The notes: generated from the letters alone by a model not told the origin. A stretch of DNA of 64,000 bases from Multifurca ochricompacta (GCA_022496185.1 WTXG01000003.1:124001-188000), one strand, 5' to 3'; positions 1 to 11,375 are shown, counted from the stretch's first letter. Translations and numbers: made by a program.

Positions 1-576
1 CGTTGATCGGGGTTTTTTTGCACTTGGCGCATGATATGAATGTTTCCAAGGCTAGATGGTGGATTAGTGACAAAAGGTCCTGATAGGAAGTCGGCTTGTT
101 TGATCTTTCTTCTTTTTTGAGGTGGTTCCTGTGGAATCTCTGGCGTAAAGGCTGAGCGTTATTATCTGAACGTTATTATCGAAAATATGATCACAATTTG
201 GTTAATGCTTGCCTGGTTCTATGTGAAGTATGAGTTGAACAGCATCTGGTGTGAGCCAAGAGGAATGCATGGACACTTTCTCTCCATGACCGATTCGTCT
301 AAGATCGTTGGCGCAACTCTGCACTCGCTCGGTCAGAGTCTCCTCTGGTTCGATATCAATGGGACCGGGCTAAAAAGAGCTAGTTGTACGATTTTACGGT
401 GACACGTAAAGATCACGAACCAATGATACGAGGGAAAGTTGACGATAGCCAATGTTCTCCTTATCCAGATCAATCTTGAGCCTCTCCCACAAGGCGTTCA
501 CAGTAACAGTATTTTCTTGGATAGGAATAACCAGTAACATATTGAACCGCGGGACAAAGACTGGAAGTAGAGACAT
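1..576 (-). CDS. Crinkler-like nuclease-kinase protein, copy A, 5' part (runs off window)
   Basis: N-terminal part of a Crinkler-RHS-type effector-like protein; the 3' end lies left of the window. Model (minus): exon 1 576..406 with the start ATG at 576, exon 2 369..213, exon 3 139..1, all open and in phase. Exon 1 encodes a short header starting MSLLPVFV, with an IPIQEN segment and ending LVRDLY, which I compare with the ubiquitin-like Crinkler header. Exon 3 begins with a basic patch (PPQKRRKIKQ) that looks like a nuclear localisation signal. The first intron would be only 36 nt (GTGTCA...TTTTTAG). The second uses a GC donor (GGCAAGC), where copy B has GT. Copies B and C2 show that a PD-(D/E)XK-like domain and a kinase domain should follow. 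Of the copies here this is the only one whose visible part has no break. The family call rests on overall resemblance and architecture and is an inference. Confidence 0.6.
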
Positions 577-869
577 GCGGAAGCGATTTTTAAGGGATGT
601 AAGTATGTCTAACTGTAGCTAGCTGAGAGAAGAGAGAGAAAGGAGAAAGATTATTAGTCAGATAGGCCAACGTCGTCCCATCACATCTTTCCCATCTTTC
701 CCGTTTGCCTCCTCTTTTTTGTCTCGTTTTCGCCATCTCTTCCGTAGTCATGCCAAAGGCGTGGCATAGTTGGGGGGGAGGGAACGAGCGAGACTCCAAA
801 CAAATTGCAAAAATCGATCATTTCCAAAATAAGGAATACCACCGATGCTCGCACGAAAAGATGAAAAGT
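1..869 (-). repeat. Crinkler unit copy A (5' region plus header)
   Basis: Positions 1-869 on the minus strand match 36830-37690 on the plus strand over their whole length. This includes about 260 bp of upstream DNA with the shared string TTTCATCTTTTC followed by GCGAGCATCGG. Similarity stops at about 869, where the remains of SOF1 begin, so this is the upstream boundary of the repeated unit. Confidence 0.8.
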
Positions 870-879
870 GGTCATGATC

Positions 880-2473
880 ATGGAGCTTGTCAAAGCCAAG
901 ATAAGGGGCGCCTTGAAAGGTGAAACCCAGGTTAGTAAGAAGAGTGCCTGTGTTCGATCGATATTGCCACGCACCGCTGCACTTTTCCAATCTCGAAGTC
1001 CATTTTCCACCGCTCTTTTAGAGCGTTGCGATACTCAATCGCGGAGCGCTCACGCGCTGTGATAACGCCGAGTTTCTCGGAAGCGTCCGCTTTCCACACG
1101 CGCACGTTGCCGCCATCCGAGCCAGAAAGCACGAAACGAGCATCAGCGGTGAAAGCGGTTGCGAGCACGCGTTGCATGCGCTTTGTGTAGTACACCTCTG
1201 GGTGCGTACCGCGGCCCTCCTGCCATATGCGTAAGGTGCGGTCCCAGCCACCAGAGACGAACTCAGTGCCGGTGGGGGACCAATCGCAAGACGTTACAGC
1301 AGAAACGTGTGCCTTGTATATCTGAGTAGGGGTACTGAGACGCCGAATGTCAAAAGTATATAAATTATGATCTTCAGATGCAAGGAGTATATTGGTTGGA
1401 AAAGTAGGGGACTAGGAGAGGTCATTATTTTTCATCGGTGAGCCTCGGTTAAGCGAAGCAGCAACACACGCAAAAGGATATATAAATACGTCCATGACGA
1501 TTCGCCGCTCGGCCTTACCGGTTCCAATGTCATAAAGGATAAAGTACGATCGGAGCTTATACTGGCGAGCACGGAAGGTTCGGAAGGGTTAAAGCGGACC
1601 CGTGTTACAGACTCAGCAGAGGTTGAAAATGTGATATCCATCACGGAAGCGCTCCTGAGCACTGTTAGAAAAAGGGGAAAAATGTCAAGGTAGCGTGCGC
1701 ACTTTGTCTCATCCCATATTTGGACTAGGGTTGAAGATGTCGCGAACATTGGATCCATGCTATGATGATCTATGGAGCTGTGGGATATACTGTATTAGCG
1801 ACAGTGATGCGATCAATGTCCGGGGACTGACAGTAGCGTTCCTTTCCCAGGAAAGACGACATGTGGTTTTGGCTGTAGAAGCGTCAGGAGGCGCACAAGG
1901 TAGATGGGTCAAGAAAACGCACCTGCGAAGGACCGGGCTCTGATGAATTTGATGGCGCCTCTTGGCGCACATTCCACATCTTGATGTTCCGGTCCACACC
2001 ACAGCTCAATATCCTCTTAACAAAATTTCCGAAACGTGGGTGTCAGAGGTCACCCTTCACAATGCCGGGAGGAGGAAACATCTCGCAAAGATTCCTGGAG
2101 CGCAGCAAGGGAAAGTGTCGGGCCATTTCTGGGCGAAGTGTGCGCACACCAAAACGGACGTACCACCGTCCCAACTTACACTAGCGATATCCGTGATAGA
2201 ATTGGGTCGACGTGAGAGGGCTTCTACGGCGTTGGAATGTCCTTCTAGTGCCGTGATGAATGGCTTGGAGAACATGCGTTCCATCTTGGCCGCGTTCAAC
2301 GCGCGAATGGGCTCGCTGGCCTGTGCAAATGGATGTTGTAAAGGATCCAAATTTCTATGCGTCGGTGTTGGATCCCCTGGCCTCTCCGGAAGATGGATGT
2401 TGAAGAACCGAGATTTTCTGGAAGTATAATTAGATGAATTAACAAAGTAATTGGGGATAACAGACTTACCACC
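880..2473 (-). pseudogene. SOF1: SOF1/DCAF13 WD40 ribosome-biogenesis factor, degraded and 3'-truncated
   Basis: Sof1 (DCAF13) is an essential WD40 component of the small-subunit processome that acts with U3 snoRNP in the nucleolus. Diagnostic blocks are readable in order on the minus strand: an MVKISV start near 2473, RNLDPLQHPF and RALNAAKMERMFSKPF (2290-2370), LSCGVDRNIKMW (1960-2000), IDHHSMDPMFATSS (1730-1770), NLYTFDIRRLSTPTQ (1330-1380) and the Sof1 signature KRMQRVLATAF...ASEKLGV (1060-1190). The copy looks dead. The frame shifts between the start and RNLDP, again near 2085, and near 1535, where one T is missing. The conserved Trp codon in the NDLSW block reads TAG at 1412-1414. The acceptor before that exon reads CCG instead of AG. 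The basic C-terminal tail after GKVQR is missing, and repeat copy A begins there. The nonsense codon and truncation argue against sequencing error alone. Being essential, SOF1 should exist intact elsewhere in the genome. Confidence 0.8.
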
Positions 2474-2479
2474 ATCACA

Positions 2480-3377
2480 AGTATCGCGTATCACAGTAAG
2501 CTGAGCGAGGGGGTGGGGTTCGGGGGGGAGCTAGTCATGATTATTAGTCAGCATTATGTAATGTGATGTGGCCCTTTTTCGTGCTGCTAAAAGTATTTGC
2601 TTGAACTTTGCTTGAACTTTGAACTGCAACCTGCAACATATCAGAAATCGTTTGGGGACTGGACATCTCTAAGACCCAAAACTTTATTCATACATGATAC
2701 TGTATGTACATCTTCTCGACAGTCTTGGAGTTTGGCAACTGAAATATCAGACCCCCCACTAAGGATATCGCACAGACGACGCACCCCCCGACCTTATATT
2801 ATTCACCCTTGATTCTTCCCAGGCCTGTTCAAATATAAGTCCCTCAATTAACAATCAATGCACAATACAACGCTATACCAATTCCGACCAATAATACTTT
2901 TGGATGTTTCCCACATTACTCACCAGGAGTGACGTTAACGACAGTTCCTACAAGAAACAGTCAGTGACCAACGGGTGGTGCGACCACTCTCACCGTGACA
3001 TCCACAGTTTTGCCAAACATCAATGAGCCAAGCGTTCGGATCCCCGATACCATAAAGATTGTGCGGTGGCAGGCCTGCTTTTTGAATTCTATCATCTTTC
3101 AACCAACCAAGGACGCGACTAGTTCAGGGTTCCTGATTTCTTTGGCTACCCCCGGATCCATCCTATTTTGTGTCGACAACTTGGCACCTGCTTCCATGTT
3201 GCGTGACACTGGCGATTTCGTTAACGGTCTGAGTCGGAAACAAAACAGAAACGGTTACTAAATACCAACTTAGCCTCTTCAAATACTTCGTCGTCGGTTT
3301 TTGTACGTTTCTCTCACTCCTCACTTACCCTCGTCCTTGTGTATTGACGCCCGACCTGGCGTCCCCTAGGACGTCGC
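2480..3377. other. Intergenic, no gene seen
   Basis: About 0.9 kb between the SOF1 relic and the DUF6534-like relic. I see only short chance reading frames and a small duplicated string (CTTGAACTTTG, near 2600-2625). No conserved protein block, RNA gene or repeat was recognised. Confidence 0.5.
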
Positions 3378-5036
3378 ATGCAAATCATGTCTGAACCAAA
3401 CACTGCGTTATGGAGTGCCCAACAAATCCGTCTCAACATGCTTAGCCCTGGCATTATCAGTCTTTTCATACAGGGCGTTGAAACTGGTCTGGTCTTGACA
3501 CAGCTCTCGATTTGGCTCTCTTTGCCGGAGAGTTCAGAGTGTGTTTACATCATCATCCTGACTATTTTTGCAACAACGATTGGCTTGTAGGCATTGCACA
3601 TTTACTGTGCTTTCTGTTTTCCTGATCTCCGGTAAAGCGTACAAACAGGCATCTCTATTTTCTCTGCTTGGCGAATTTACGTGGAGGAGTTCGGTCAATA
3701 TGTAGGTACCACTCATCGTCACATATTGTCAGTCCTCACATAGTGTGTTGCTGCTGATTTTGATATTTTAGGTGACCCCAGCTTGGAATGATAGAGTCCA
3801 TGTAATCCTCGTAGGTCATCTACCTGAAGTACCTCGATGATCCCGACCTTATGCGGTTTTCTTATGACTTCAGACCACGACTGCGGCGGCTTCCGTCCAG
3901 TTGTTCCTGATTTGGCGATGTTACTATGTCGGCCTTCGCCTCTCTCTCTCTCATAATAACCTCTTGTCGTGACTCACACACCAAACAGATTCTCAAGAAA
4001 AATTTGTACATCATTGTAAGTTACATACCCGTTGTAATGAAAAGGCGTGCTTACTTTTCCAACTTAGATCCCACTCGCCTTTCTTTTGATCGGCGAGGTC
4101 ATAATATCCGTTTGGGTCACTGTGAGACTGGTGCTGCTTACCTCCCATGCATTACAGAGTCACCGTTTCTGGCCTCCTTGTGAGGGATTCCTTTTGCTGG
4201 CTTCGGGCATTCATTTACTGATATGCACCCACGCAGTTCCCTTGTGCAATCTTTTCCCCACATGTGAGATAAGCACCGTCTATAATTTGCTTTTATGAAT
4301 CTAAATATCTCGCGCAGTTTTGAACATCATTCTCAGCAGTATTCGTAAGTCATACACCTTTCATTTCTCAGAATCTCTCTCCCCATCTCAACTTACCGGG
4401 CGAACAATCAGTACTCCATTTTCTCACTCAGTCTAGAAGGCGGGTATATACAGAACAAACGCGCCAGGTATGCCGTGTCCCCACATAAGCGGTATCCCTC
4501 GTGTTGCTCAACTCCATCCTCTTCCAAGTCCATCGCGCATCTTATGACTGTTGTGTGGCAATCCGCTGTCCCGCCAACTGTCTGTCACGTTGTTCTGTTC
4601 ATAACATATATCATATCACATCAATTATACCCGGTATGTCTCTTCCCCGTCGTCATGGTCTTGCTCCATGTTTTTGCTATCGCAGCGCCTTGCTGGACCA
4701 ACTCTAACTAAACATTTCTCACATATAGCATAAGAGGCAGATGTGGCATTCTGCGCTCCAAGGGATGATTGGGAAGCTCTATGTTCTGTCACTTTTCTAC
4801 AACCTGTGCGCATCACCCGATTCTGCCTTTCTGTTGCGTGCACTGATGTTCACCGTCTCGATGCCGGTTGCAGAAACACTCGTACATTGTTTGTCAGCGA
4901 GCAAGAAGAACGACAAACGACATGCCTTTCTTCGCTCACGGTTCCTGTACTCGATGGGACAACAACTACTTCGCTCAATGAAGTGCACTCACACACGCAC
5001 CACGTTCGTCTTAATAACGATGAGATTTCAGTATAA
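3378..5036 (+). pseudogene. DUF6534-like multi-span membrane protein, probably decayed
   Basis: Fragments in order resemble the basidiomycete DUF6534 membrane-protein family (function unknown, about seven TM helices). They are SLFIQGVETGLVLTQLSIWL and a following hydrophobic stretch (3450-3590), QTGISIFSAWRIYVEEFGQY (3640-3705), VTPAW (3775-3790), LFLIWRCYYVGLRLSLSLII (3905-3960), a hydrophobic block at 4550-4700, then GKLYVLSLFYNL (4770-4805) and a His/Thr-rich tail with LNEVHSHTHH (4970-5010). Several junctions do not splice in a consistent phase; for example, joining the VYIIILT block to the QTGIS block through the only good GTAGGC...ACAG intron puts the next exon out of frame. I therefore call it a probable relic. 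An intact gene with unusual splicing cannot be excluded. Confidence 0.5.
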
Positions 5037-5489
5037 GGATTGTGAATTAGTTGTATATGCTTGTCTGCACGTCACAAGTATGTTGGAGGATTGCGGTTTG
5101 CCCCCTAAGGATTGCGGTCGATGGCCTAGGACCCGCGTATTACAGCGGAAGATGTAAGGGCGCGTCCATTTTCGCTCACACCTCCACCCGGGAATTGTGC
5201 GACGTTGGACATGAGCTAGCCAGAAATACTGATGGAAAGATGCTATTTGTATTCGTATAAAATTTATTCGCCCCGTTTGCCCTGACCAGGGGAGTACGTC
5301 AAGTGGTACCACGGTGACCAGTCACAGGGGCGATCCCCACTGGGCCACTCTCACACATATCAGAGCGTAGCACAGGAATTGTGGCTAATTCAAAGATGGC
5401 GGCGTTTTCTTTTCTTTTGATGAAACTAAGGTAGCCGCAAACGTATGAATGGGTTGACAAATCTTTTGTGAACACCCAGGGGTCGTGTG
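5037..5489. other. Intergenic, no gene seen
   Basis: Region between the DUF6534-like relic and the LINE tail. No conserved coding block was recognised. It may contain another short retroelement scrap (AATTTATTCGCC near 5260), but I cannot support that. Confidence 0.35.
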
Positions 5490-6200
5490 TAGCTCAGAAG
5501 TTTTTTTTTTTTTGAATCAATTTTATTACGTGCGGCTACTCCAGGGTACATAGTAGCTACTGTAATATGAACAAAGAGTGGAGGCGTCACGAAGACATGT
5601 GTGAAAGCCCATAAGGAAAAATGGGGGTAGTATGTCCGAAACCGGGCCAAAGCCCTGGAGGGAGGGAGCGCAAAGCAGCTCACCAGGTTATCCCCACCCC
5701 GAAGGGCCAGGGGGACTGAAAGGCCACCAAAGTGGCAGGAGAGGTGGCCAGGACACAGCCAGGCACACTAGGAGAAACCAGCAGAAGGAGGGGGGAAACC
5801 AACTTGGGTGTCGCTGATAAAGACAGACCAAGTGGCAAAGGGTGACCGGGGCAGAGGGCTGTTAGGGCCATGCAGGCCGGTGGTAGGAGGGAGGGGCGGG
5901 AGGAGTGACGGGCAGGGGGCCCCCAACCCAGCAGGGGAGGGCCCAGACCAGAGGCAGGAGGGGGGTCGGGAGGGGGTGCGGGCGGAGAAAGCCCCCAGGG
6001 CAATCGGGAGGGGTCCTGGGCAAAGGGCCAACCACATGTGGAAGGCTGGTGCCAGGGACAGGAGGGGGTCTGGAGGGGGGAGCAACCCAAAGGGGCTGCA
6101 CAGGAGGGGCCACACCCTCTACTGGGAGTCGAAGCGCCGACATTCCAGGGAGGGGGAGAGAGTGGAGGCGTAGCCACTACAACATCCACCCCCGTGTAGC
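5490..6200 (-). mobile_element. 5'-truncated LINE tail (3' end with poly-A)
   Basis: On the plus strand a T-run at about 5500-5513 (the poly-A tail of a minus-strand element) is followed by GAATCAATTTTATTACG and the motif GCGGCTACT...GTACATAGTAGCTACTGTA. The same arrangement occurs at 10431-10520 in front of recognisable LINE coding sequence. The body (5640-6180) is strongly G-rich on the plus strand and has no intact reading frame. It is best read as a dead, 5'-truncated non-LTR retrotransposon copy of the same family. Confidence 0.55.
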
Positions 6201-6380
6201 TCAGAAATGATGGGACCAAGGACATAGCGGCGGCGTGTGACGGCCTTGGCTCTTGGCTCTAGGCAGGGGTGGCAAGTCACGAGTCATGGGGAACATCCTT
6301 AGAGCAACGATTGAAATTCGATTTCTGCAAGAGGTTGCATCTCTCCTGCTTGGGGCCTAGATATTCCTTGCAGTAAGTGC

Positions 6381-6926
6381 TGTATGGACCCAATCCGTGG
6401 TGAGTGCGAGGCAAAGTGTTCCCGAGAGGAGAGAGGTTAAGAGAGAGAGATGGAGTCCCAGAGATAGCTAAGACTTGAAGGAAGGTGTATCATGCTTGAA
6501 CTATTGCGAATCTACTGCTTGCTGGTTCCGTCTGACCTTGAGCTCGATGTCGTCAAGAGGTTCGCACACAAAAGAAAGATAGAGGAAGGGGGAGAAATGC
6601 CGTTTGATTTCTGCTTCTGTTGGCTCACTGGCTCCTCTACTACAAGCATTGTATGTACCTTTATATACCTGCAGAGAGACCTAGTTATGAAGGAGGGTGA
6701 ATTAGAATTGAAAGAAGACAAGTTAGATGAAGTCAGGCAATAAAGGCGGAGATGATGTAGACAGAGAGGTGAAAACCTGGCAACAAAGACGGAGGTAGTG
6801 AAACGAGTGGACGGGCATGCGGCCCGGAATGCAAATGTACTGGATCTTAAGTGCAGGGTTCTGTAATGAAAGAAAGGAGAGGCGATAACTGGGGGTTTCA
6901 CACTCAACCCCCGAGCCATCCTTACA
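6381..6926. mobile_element. Solo LTR-like insertion in copy B
   Basis: A stretch of about 545 bp is absent from the matching place in C1 (36290-36330) and in C2. It begins TGTATGG and ends CCATCCTTACA, so the ends form the TGTA...TACA inverted termini usual for LTRs. AGTGC lies immediately left of the start and again at the right end, sharing the terminal A, which fits a target duplication of 4-5 bp. An internal TTTATATACC (about 6660) could be the LTR TATA box. No second LTR or gag/pol sequence was seen, so it reads as a solo LTR. Confidence 0.6.
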
Positions 6927-8106
6927 GTGCGTTAGAGTGTTGCGCTGATCAGCGAGGATTAGAACCTAGGTGCAAGCGAATGAGCGACAATCTCCCATAG
7001 TATTCACCAAGGACTGCATGCGGAGCTATCGAAGGTTTCATATATGTGAGCAGGAGATTGCAGTATCATCGACTTGGGCGTAATGCCACGAAAATCGCTC
7101 CCGCTTCAGCTGACAATGCTTGTTCCTGTTTCTAGCACACCAGGAAGCTTCAGAGCTTGAGACAGGAGAAGAACGTCTCGGAGGAAGAGAAGAGAAGGTT
7201 AGGCCCTCTGAGCACTGAAGATGTCTGATCCGGAGGATTGTCTTGCATTATGATTCCACAGGTATGAGCCATCATCTTCGCCGAAAAGGACGCAGGGAGA
7301 AAAGCCGCGGATACGATGGAAGCAAAGGTGGCGAGGGAGTAATAACAGGTGGCCAAAGCGAGCATCACGACATTGCTGCGATGAGGCTATCACGTAGACT
7401 AAGGTAGTGTCTTCGATGACTCCCCACGGGATTAGCTCATGCCCACTTCAAGTTCGGATCTCACGAGGAGGGGCCGGGAAGCTTGAAGAACCGGGATATA
7501 GAACCAATAGGACAATTGCAGTACTCGCATTCGCGCTCACCAGGTTGAATGCCGGAAGATGAAAGAGAGAGGGGCAGGATGATGCTACTGAGGATGCAAC
7601 GAGTAAAGCTATAGGTGAATTGCGCAGCGCTCTATCAGAAACGCCCTCGACTAATACGCAAAGGACGTTCAGGCTTACATAGAGCGCGGCAGTGGTTTGA
7701 AAGGCGCAAGAATCCAAATCCCCACTGGCAGAGTGTTCATCTGCCCCCTTTAAGCATTGTATTGCATAGTGCACTTGGAAATGCACAGCGGAGCGTGTCA
7801 AGTCAAAGGCAATTCGGATTTGTAAAGTTAACAAGCAGCTGTAGTAAGAATTAGTAGTTGTAAGAGAGAGCATGGCTTCATCACCGCCTACCCGCTTTGC
7901 GAACTGATCATTACAGTCCGTATCAGTAGCCAAAGTTCCATCTCGTCTCCTACTCTCATGTGGAAACAACGCCGACAACGACAACACAGGCACTGGAGAG
8001 TAGTTAAATTGAACCATCAATGGCATTTTCTACACCATGTACCGTATCTTGTTCACGCGTTATGGATATAACTGAGAAACACATCAGCAAACCTGGGAGT
8101 CTCAAG

Positions 8107-10091
8107 TCAGTCTGCTGATTGAATACAAATTGATACATTTCGTACCTCTTCCTTTCCCTCCATCTTTCTCAATGCGAATTCGAGAACCAACTTATCACGC
8201 TCCTTTGTGATCCATAAATCATTTGGATCCATCTCTCTTGCCAACTCAGGGTTGAGTAGAGAAGTCGGATATCGTACTGGTCCAGAATTCAAATCCCCAC
8301 CCCAATCAAAATCTACCAACATTATACGTTCTGGGTTTGTCTTGCTGATGATCAAATTTGCGTCTCGAAGGTCCCCATGCACCCATCCCTTTTCATGAAA
8401 TCTGTTTACCAATTGCCTGAGATCAGCCGACCATGTCCCAAGGTATTTTGATGAATAAGGTTGCAGATCAGATTCTTCATTGTCGATCCATTCCATCACA
8501 ACAACGTGCCACCCATCAGGAGCATTCCCATAGCCCAGTAGTTTGGGTGCATGACCTTCCTGTGCGCAGAATTCATGAAGGTCTCGGAAGTATCGTCGCG
8601 TGAACTTGACGATGACCTTGTGTTTGTCTTCTGAGTCAGTGGCAGTCGCCATGTAGATGAACCGGTTCAGATATCGTATTCCACCTTCCCCTTGATATGC
8701 TTCCCTGTCAATCTGAAAGTTGAACATCCCAGGGCCAGGAATAGCAAGGACCTGATTGACATAAGGGAAATTACCTGGAAGTGAGCACTCCTGGGGATTG
8801 TCCTTATAGTTTTGTGTGTCTTGATTGATATGAAGGCGAAGGATGCAAGCAGCTTCAAATGCCTTCAGCAGGTCCTGTCTGGCATTTCTGTTCCCATTCT
8901 CTATTGCCATGGGAAGGAGTGGTGTTAAAGACACTAGCCGTGTCGTGGTAGTAAATGTCAGTGCATAAAACCCAATGTGTGCCCCTGAAAGGAGATTAGT
9001 CTACAGTGGAATCGTCACAGAAGGTTTAGATGCTCACCAACGACTACAATACCTAGTGCAGGGAAAAGGAAATTCTCTTCTAGATCCTGCAAGGCTTTTG
9101 CATAGAGTGACTGTGTATAATATGCAGCAAACTCTACTGATGGGTCACAACTGCTTGTCCCCAACTCATTCTTGATCTGAACTCCGACCTCAATGGTTCC
9201 TATTGGTCCAATGGCGTGACCATCTGTTGAACGCTGCCCAGTAATAATTGAAGGTATGATTAAGGAGTATGGTTGTTTTCCAAGATAAGATTCGAAAATG
9301 TCATTGAGGCAGTCCAGGGTCTTGGACTGGCGAGCTGATTCGGATTCATAAAAGATGGACATCTCACAGATAAACTTGTCGATGGCCATTTCAAACTTGG
9401 GCTTGTTTGCGACGCGTTCCAAATTGGTGGAATCAGTGTGGATGCAATTGAGGAACTGCCCAAACCCATGGTACATGAGGGAGATTGGGGGAAGATCAGC
9501 GTCAATATTTGGGCGGTCGTTTGCAATACGTTCATCACGTCTTTTTTGCACATCGCGCATAACATGAACGTATCCAATGCTAGATGGTGGATTAGTGACA
9601 AAAGGTCCTGATAGGAAGTTGGCTTGTTTGATCTTTCTTCTTTTTTGAGGCGGTTCCCGTTGAATCTCTGGCAGAATACCTGAGCGTCACTCTCGTATGA
9701 ATGACCTCTGTTTGATTGGTGCTTACCTTGTTCTATTGTAAGTACGAGTTGAACAGTCTCGTCATTCGACCAGAGCAACACCTTGGCACTGGGTTCAACA
9801 AATCCCAACGCCTGTAGGCCATGCTCCATCCGCTGGGCAAGAGTCTGGGATGGTATGATGATAATGGGATCTGGCTGCAAAGAGATATTTGTATGAATTT
9901 TATGGTGGCATGTAGAGATCACGGACCAGGGAGCGGAGGAAAAGCTGAGAGTAGTCAATATTCTGTTTATCCAGAGCGGTCTTGAACTTCTCCCACACAG
10001 CGTCATTTACTTGCGTAGCAACGGTATTTTCTTGAACAGGGATATGTATGAGCATATTGAACTGCAGGACAAAGACTGGAAGTAGAGACAT
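8107..10091 (-). CDS. Crinkler-like PD-(D/E)XK nuclease plus protein kinase, copy B
   Basis: Model (minus): exon 1 10091..9912 (header), exon 2 9874..9727, exon 3 9667..9038, exon 4 8984..8107. Exon 1 is the presumed ubiquitin-like header (MSLLPVFV...IPVQEN). Exon 3 has a basic NLS-like patch, then LPPISLMYHGFGQFL and GTIEVGVQIKNELGTSSCDP, which resembles the E-x-K core of a PD-(D/E)XK nuclease. The GT-AG intron 8985-9037 leads into a kinase domain with Lys in KVIVKFTRR, a hinge-like VVMEWIDNEE, catalytic HGDLRDAN and metal-binding VDFDWGG. The key kinase residues are therefore present. This order matches Crinkler-RHS effectors of fungi and oomycetes, thought to act in the nucleus of a host or competitor; that role is not shown here. 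Break: the first donor, GT in copies A and C2, reads AT here (TAC|ATGCC), so exon 1 may not splice. The end may also be spliced further (GTACGA follows GAGGAG). Confidence 0.6.
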
Positions 10092-10095
10092 GTAG

Positions 10096-10429
10096 GTGGT
10101 GATAGTATTGATGCGGTGCGCCTGACCTTCTCCTGACCTTGCCTCATCGGGCCAGTCACAACCAAGCTGTCTTCGCGAAACACTCTCCCAATCTTTGGGC
10201 TGCATCATAAAAACAAGTTTTCTTTGTTCTTTCACAATCCGTTTATGATTCGTATGCCTCACCAGACACCTTTTCATCTCTACCCACTTCAATCATTTGG
10301 TATAGAGGGGAGACAGGATACTGATATTCTCTTTCAAGACTCTGTCCACTCTGATAAGATAAGATATGAGAAAGTGCTGTGCAGAACAGGATAATGTCAA
10401 ATGTCAACAATTTGATTTTTGATTTTGAT
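10096..10429. other. Upstream region of copy B, no other gene seen
   Basis: About 330 bp between the header start of copy B and the LINE poly-A. It differs from the upstream DNA of copies A and C2. No coding block was recognised. Confidence 0.4.
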
Positions 10430-11375
10430 TTCTTTTTTTTTGAATTCGACTTTATTGCGCGCTTGCAAGGACTTGTCTTGAATCGCGCGGCTACTACCAG
10501 GTACATAGTAACTACTGTAGAATGAACAGAGAGAGAAAAGGTGGCAGGTAAAGATTACCCTACCCAAGCGAAAACCCAGAGGGGAAAAAGTTGTGTAAGG
10601 CCCAAGACAGGGCAGGGGGCAGGCTGGCCCGTAAGGGCCGGCCTGCCACAGGCGGTGATGGTGAAGAGTGACAAGGGGGAAGCAAAGAACCAGACCATAT
10701 ACCATAGGTCCGGCTCCCCAGTCAATTCATCCTAGCTCGCAAGGTCTCTGTTCAAAGATGGGCCGGAAGGCAGCCCGGGACCGCTGCAGGAAGAGAAGGA
10801 GGTGGCAAAAGAAATGTTGCCAAAGATATTAGGCCAAGTGAGGTGGCCAGGGAGTGTATCAATGCCCACTTCCACATGGGCAGTCACATAGAGGGGGCAG
10901 GAAAGAATGAGGTGCACAAAGAGGTGGCGCGAGTGGTGTTGTCGCAGGCGCAGAGTGAAGCAGACTGGGGTAGGGTGGGGTGGAACCGTTCGATGTACTC
11001 AGCGATGAAGCCATGGCCAGTGGCGAGCTGGAAGGCTGTGGAGGTGGTGTGGCGAGAGAAGGAACCAGGGGGGGTGGTGGCGGCACGCCAGAGGGGGTGG
11101 TTACGATCATCAGGGGGGCGACCGAGGGAGAGGGAGTAGGCGCGATTGTCGCGCGTGTTAGGGAGGTCAGGGGTAGGGGTGGCGCGAGCACGCGCAGCGA
11201 CCCAGTCAGCACGCCAAGAGGCAAAGGCAGAGAGGCGCGCCTGAGGACGCCAGGCAGCAGGGGAGGGCCGAGAGTCGAGGGAGGTGGAGGGGGTATGGAG
11301 GCAGATCCGGTGGGCTTGAGCAGAGAACGCAGCGCGATGCGTCAACTTGGCAGGGACCCACATGAAGGTGACTAA
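10430..11375 (-). mobile_element. LINE non-LTR retrotransposon, 3' end (ORF2 C-terminus), truncated
   Basis: The minus-strand tail is a T-run at about 10431-10441 (plus strand), preceded in element sense by the 3' motif GCGGCTACT...GTACATAGTAACTACTGTAG. Upstream, two overlapping frames read as the C-terminus of a LINE ORF2: ATGHGFIAEYIERFHP, then a CACDN motif (10890-11010), then HLILSCPLY (10890-10917) with a stop at 10732. This is the TGH...C-x-C...H-x-x-x-x-C arrangement that follows the RNase H region in fungal LINEs. It is 5'-truncated at about 11.37 kb and frameshifted, so it is dead. Confidence 0.65.

Larger units (their letters stand above)
6270..10095 (-). repeat. Crinkler repeat unit copy B (header, nuclease, kinase and tail)
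   Basis: Minus-strand copy of the unit seen on the plus strand at 34.8-43.1 kb. It comprises the coding part (8107-10091) and a downstream tail (8040 down to about 6270) that matches C1 at 35020-36420 and the C2 tail. Similarity to C1 ends near 6270. The tail is interrupted by a solo LTR. Upstream of the header the DNA differs from copies A and C2, so more than one promoter variant exists. Confidence 0.75.

Noticed and set aside
5632..6225. Overlapping long Pro/Gly-rich frames on both strands
   Set aside because: They result from strong G/C strand bias inside a LINE remnant, with no conserved domain and no consistent start or splicing.
7448..8026. 192-codon frame in the tail of copy B
   Set aside because: The tail is conserved between copies, but the frame is broken in C1 and C2 and has no domain, so it is not called as a gene.
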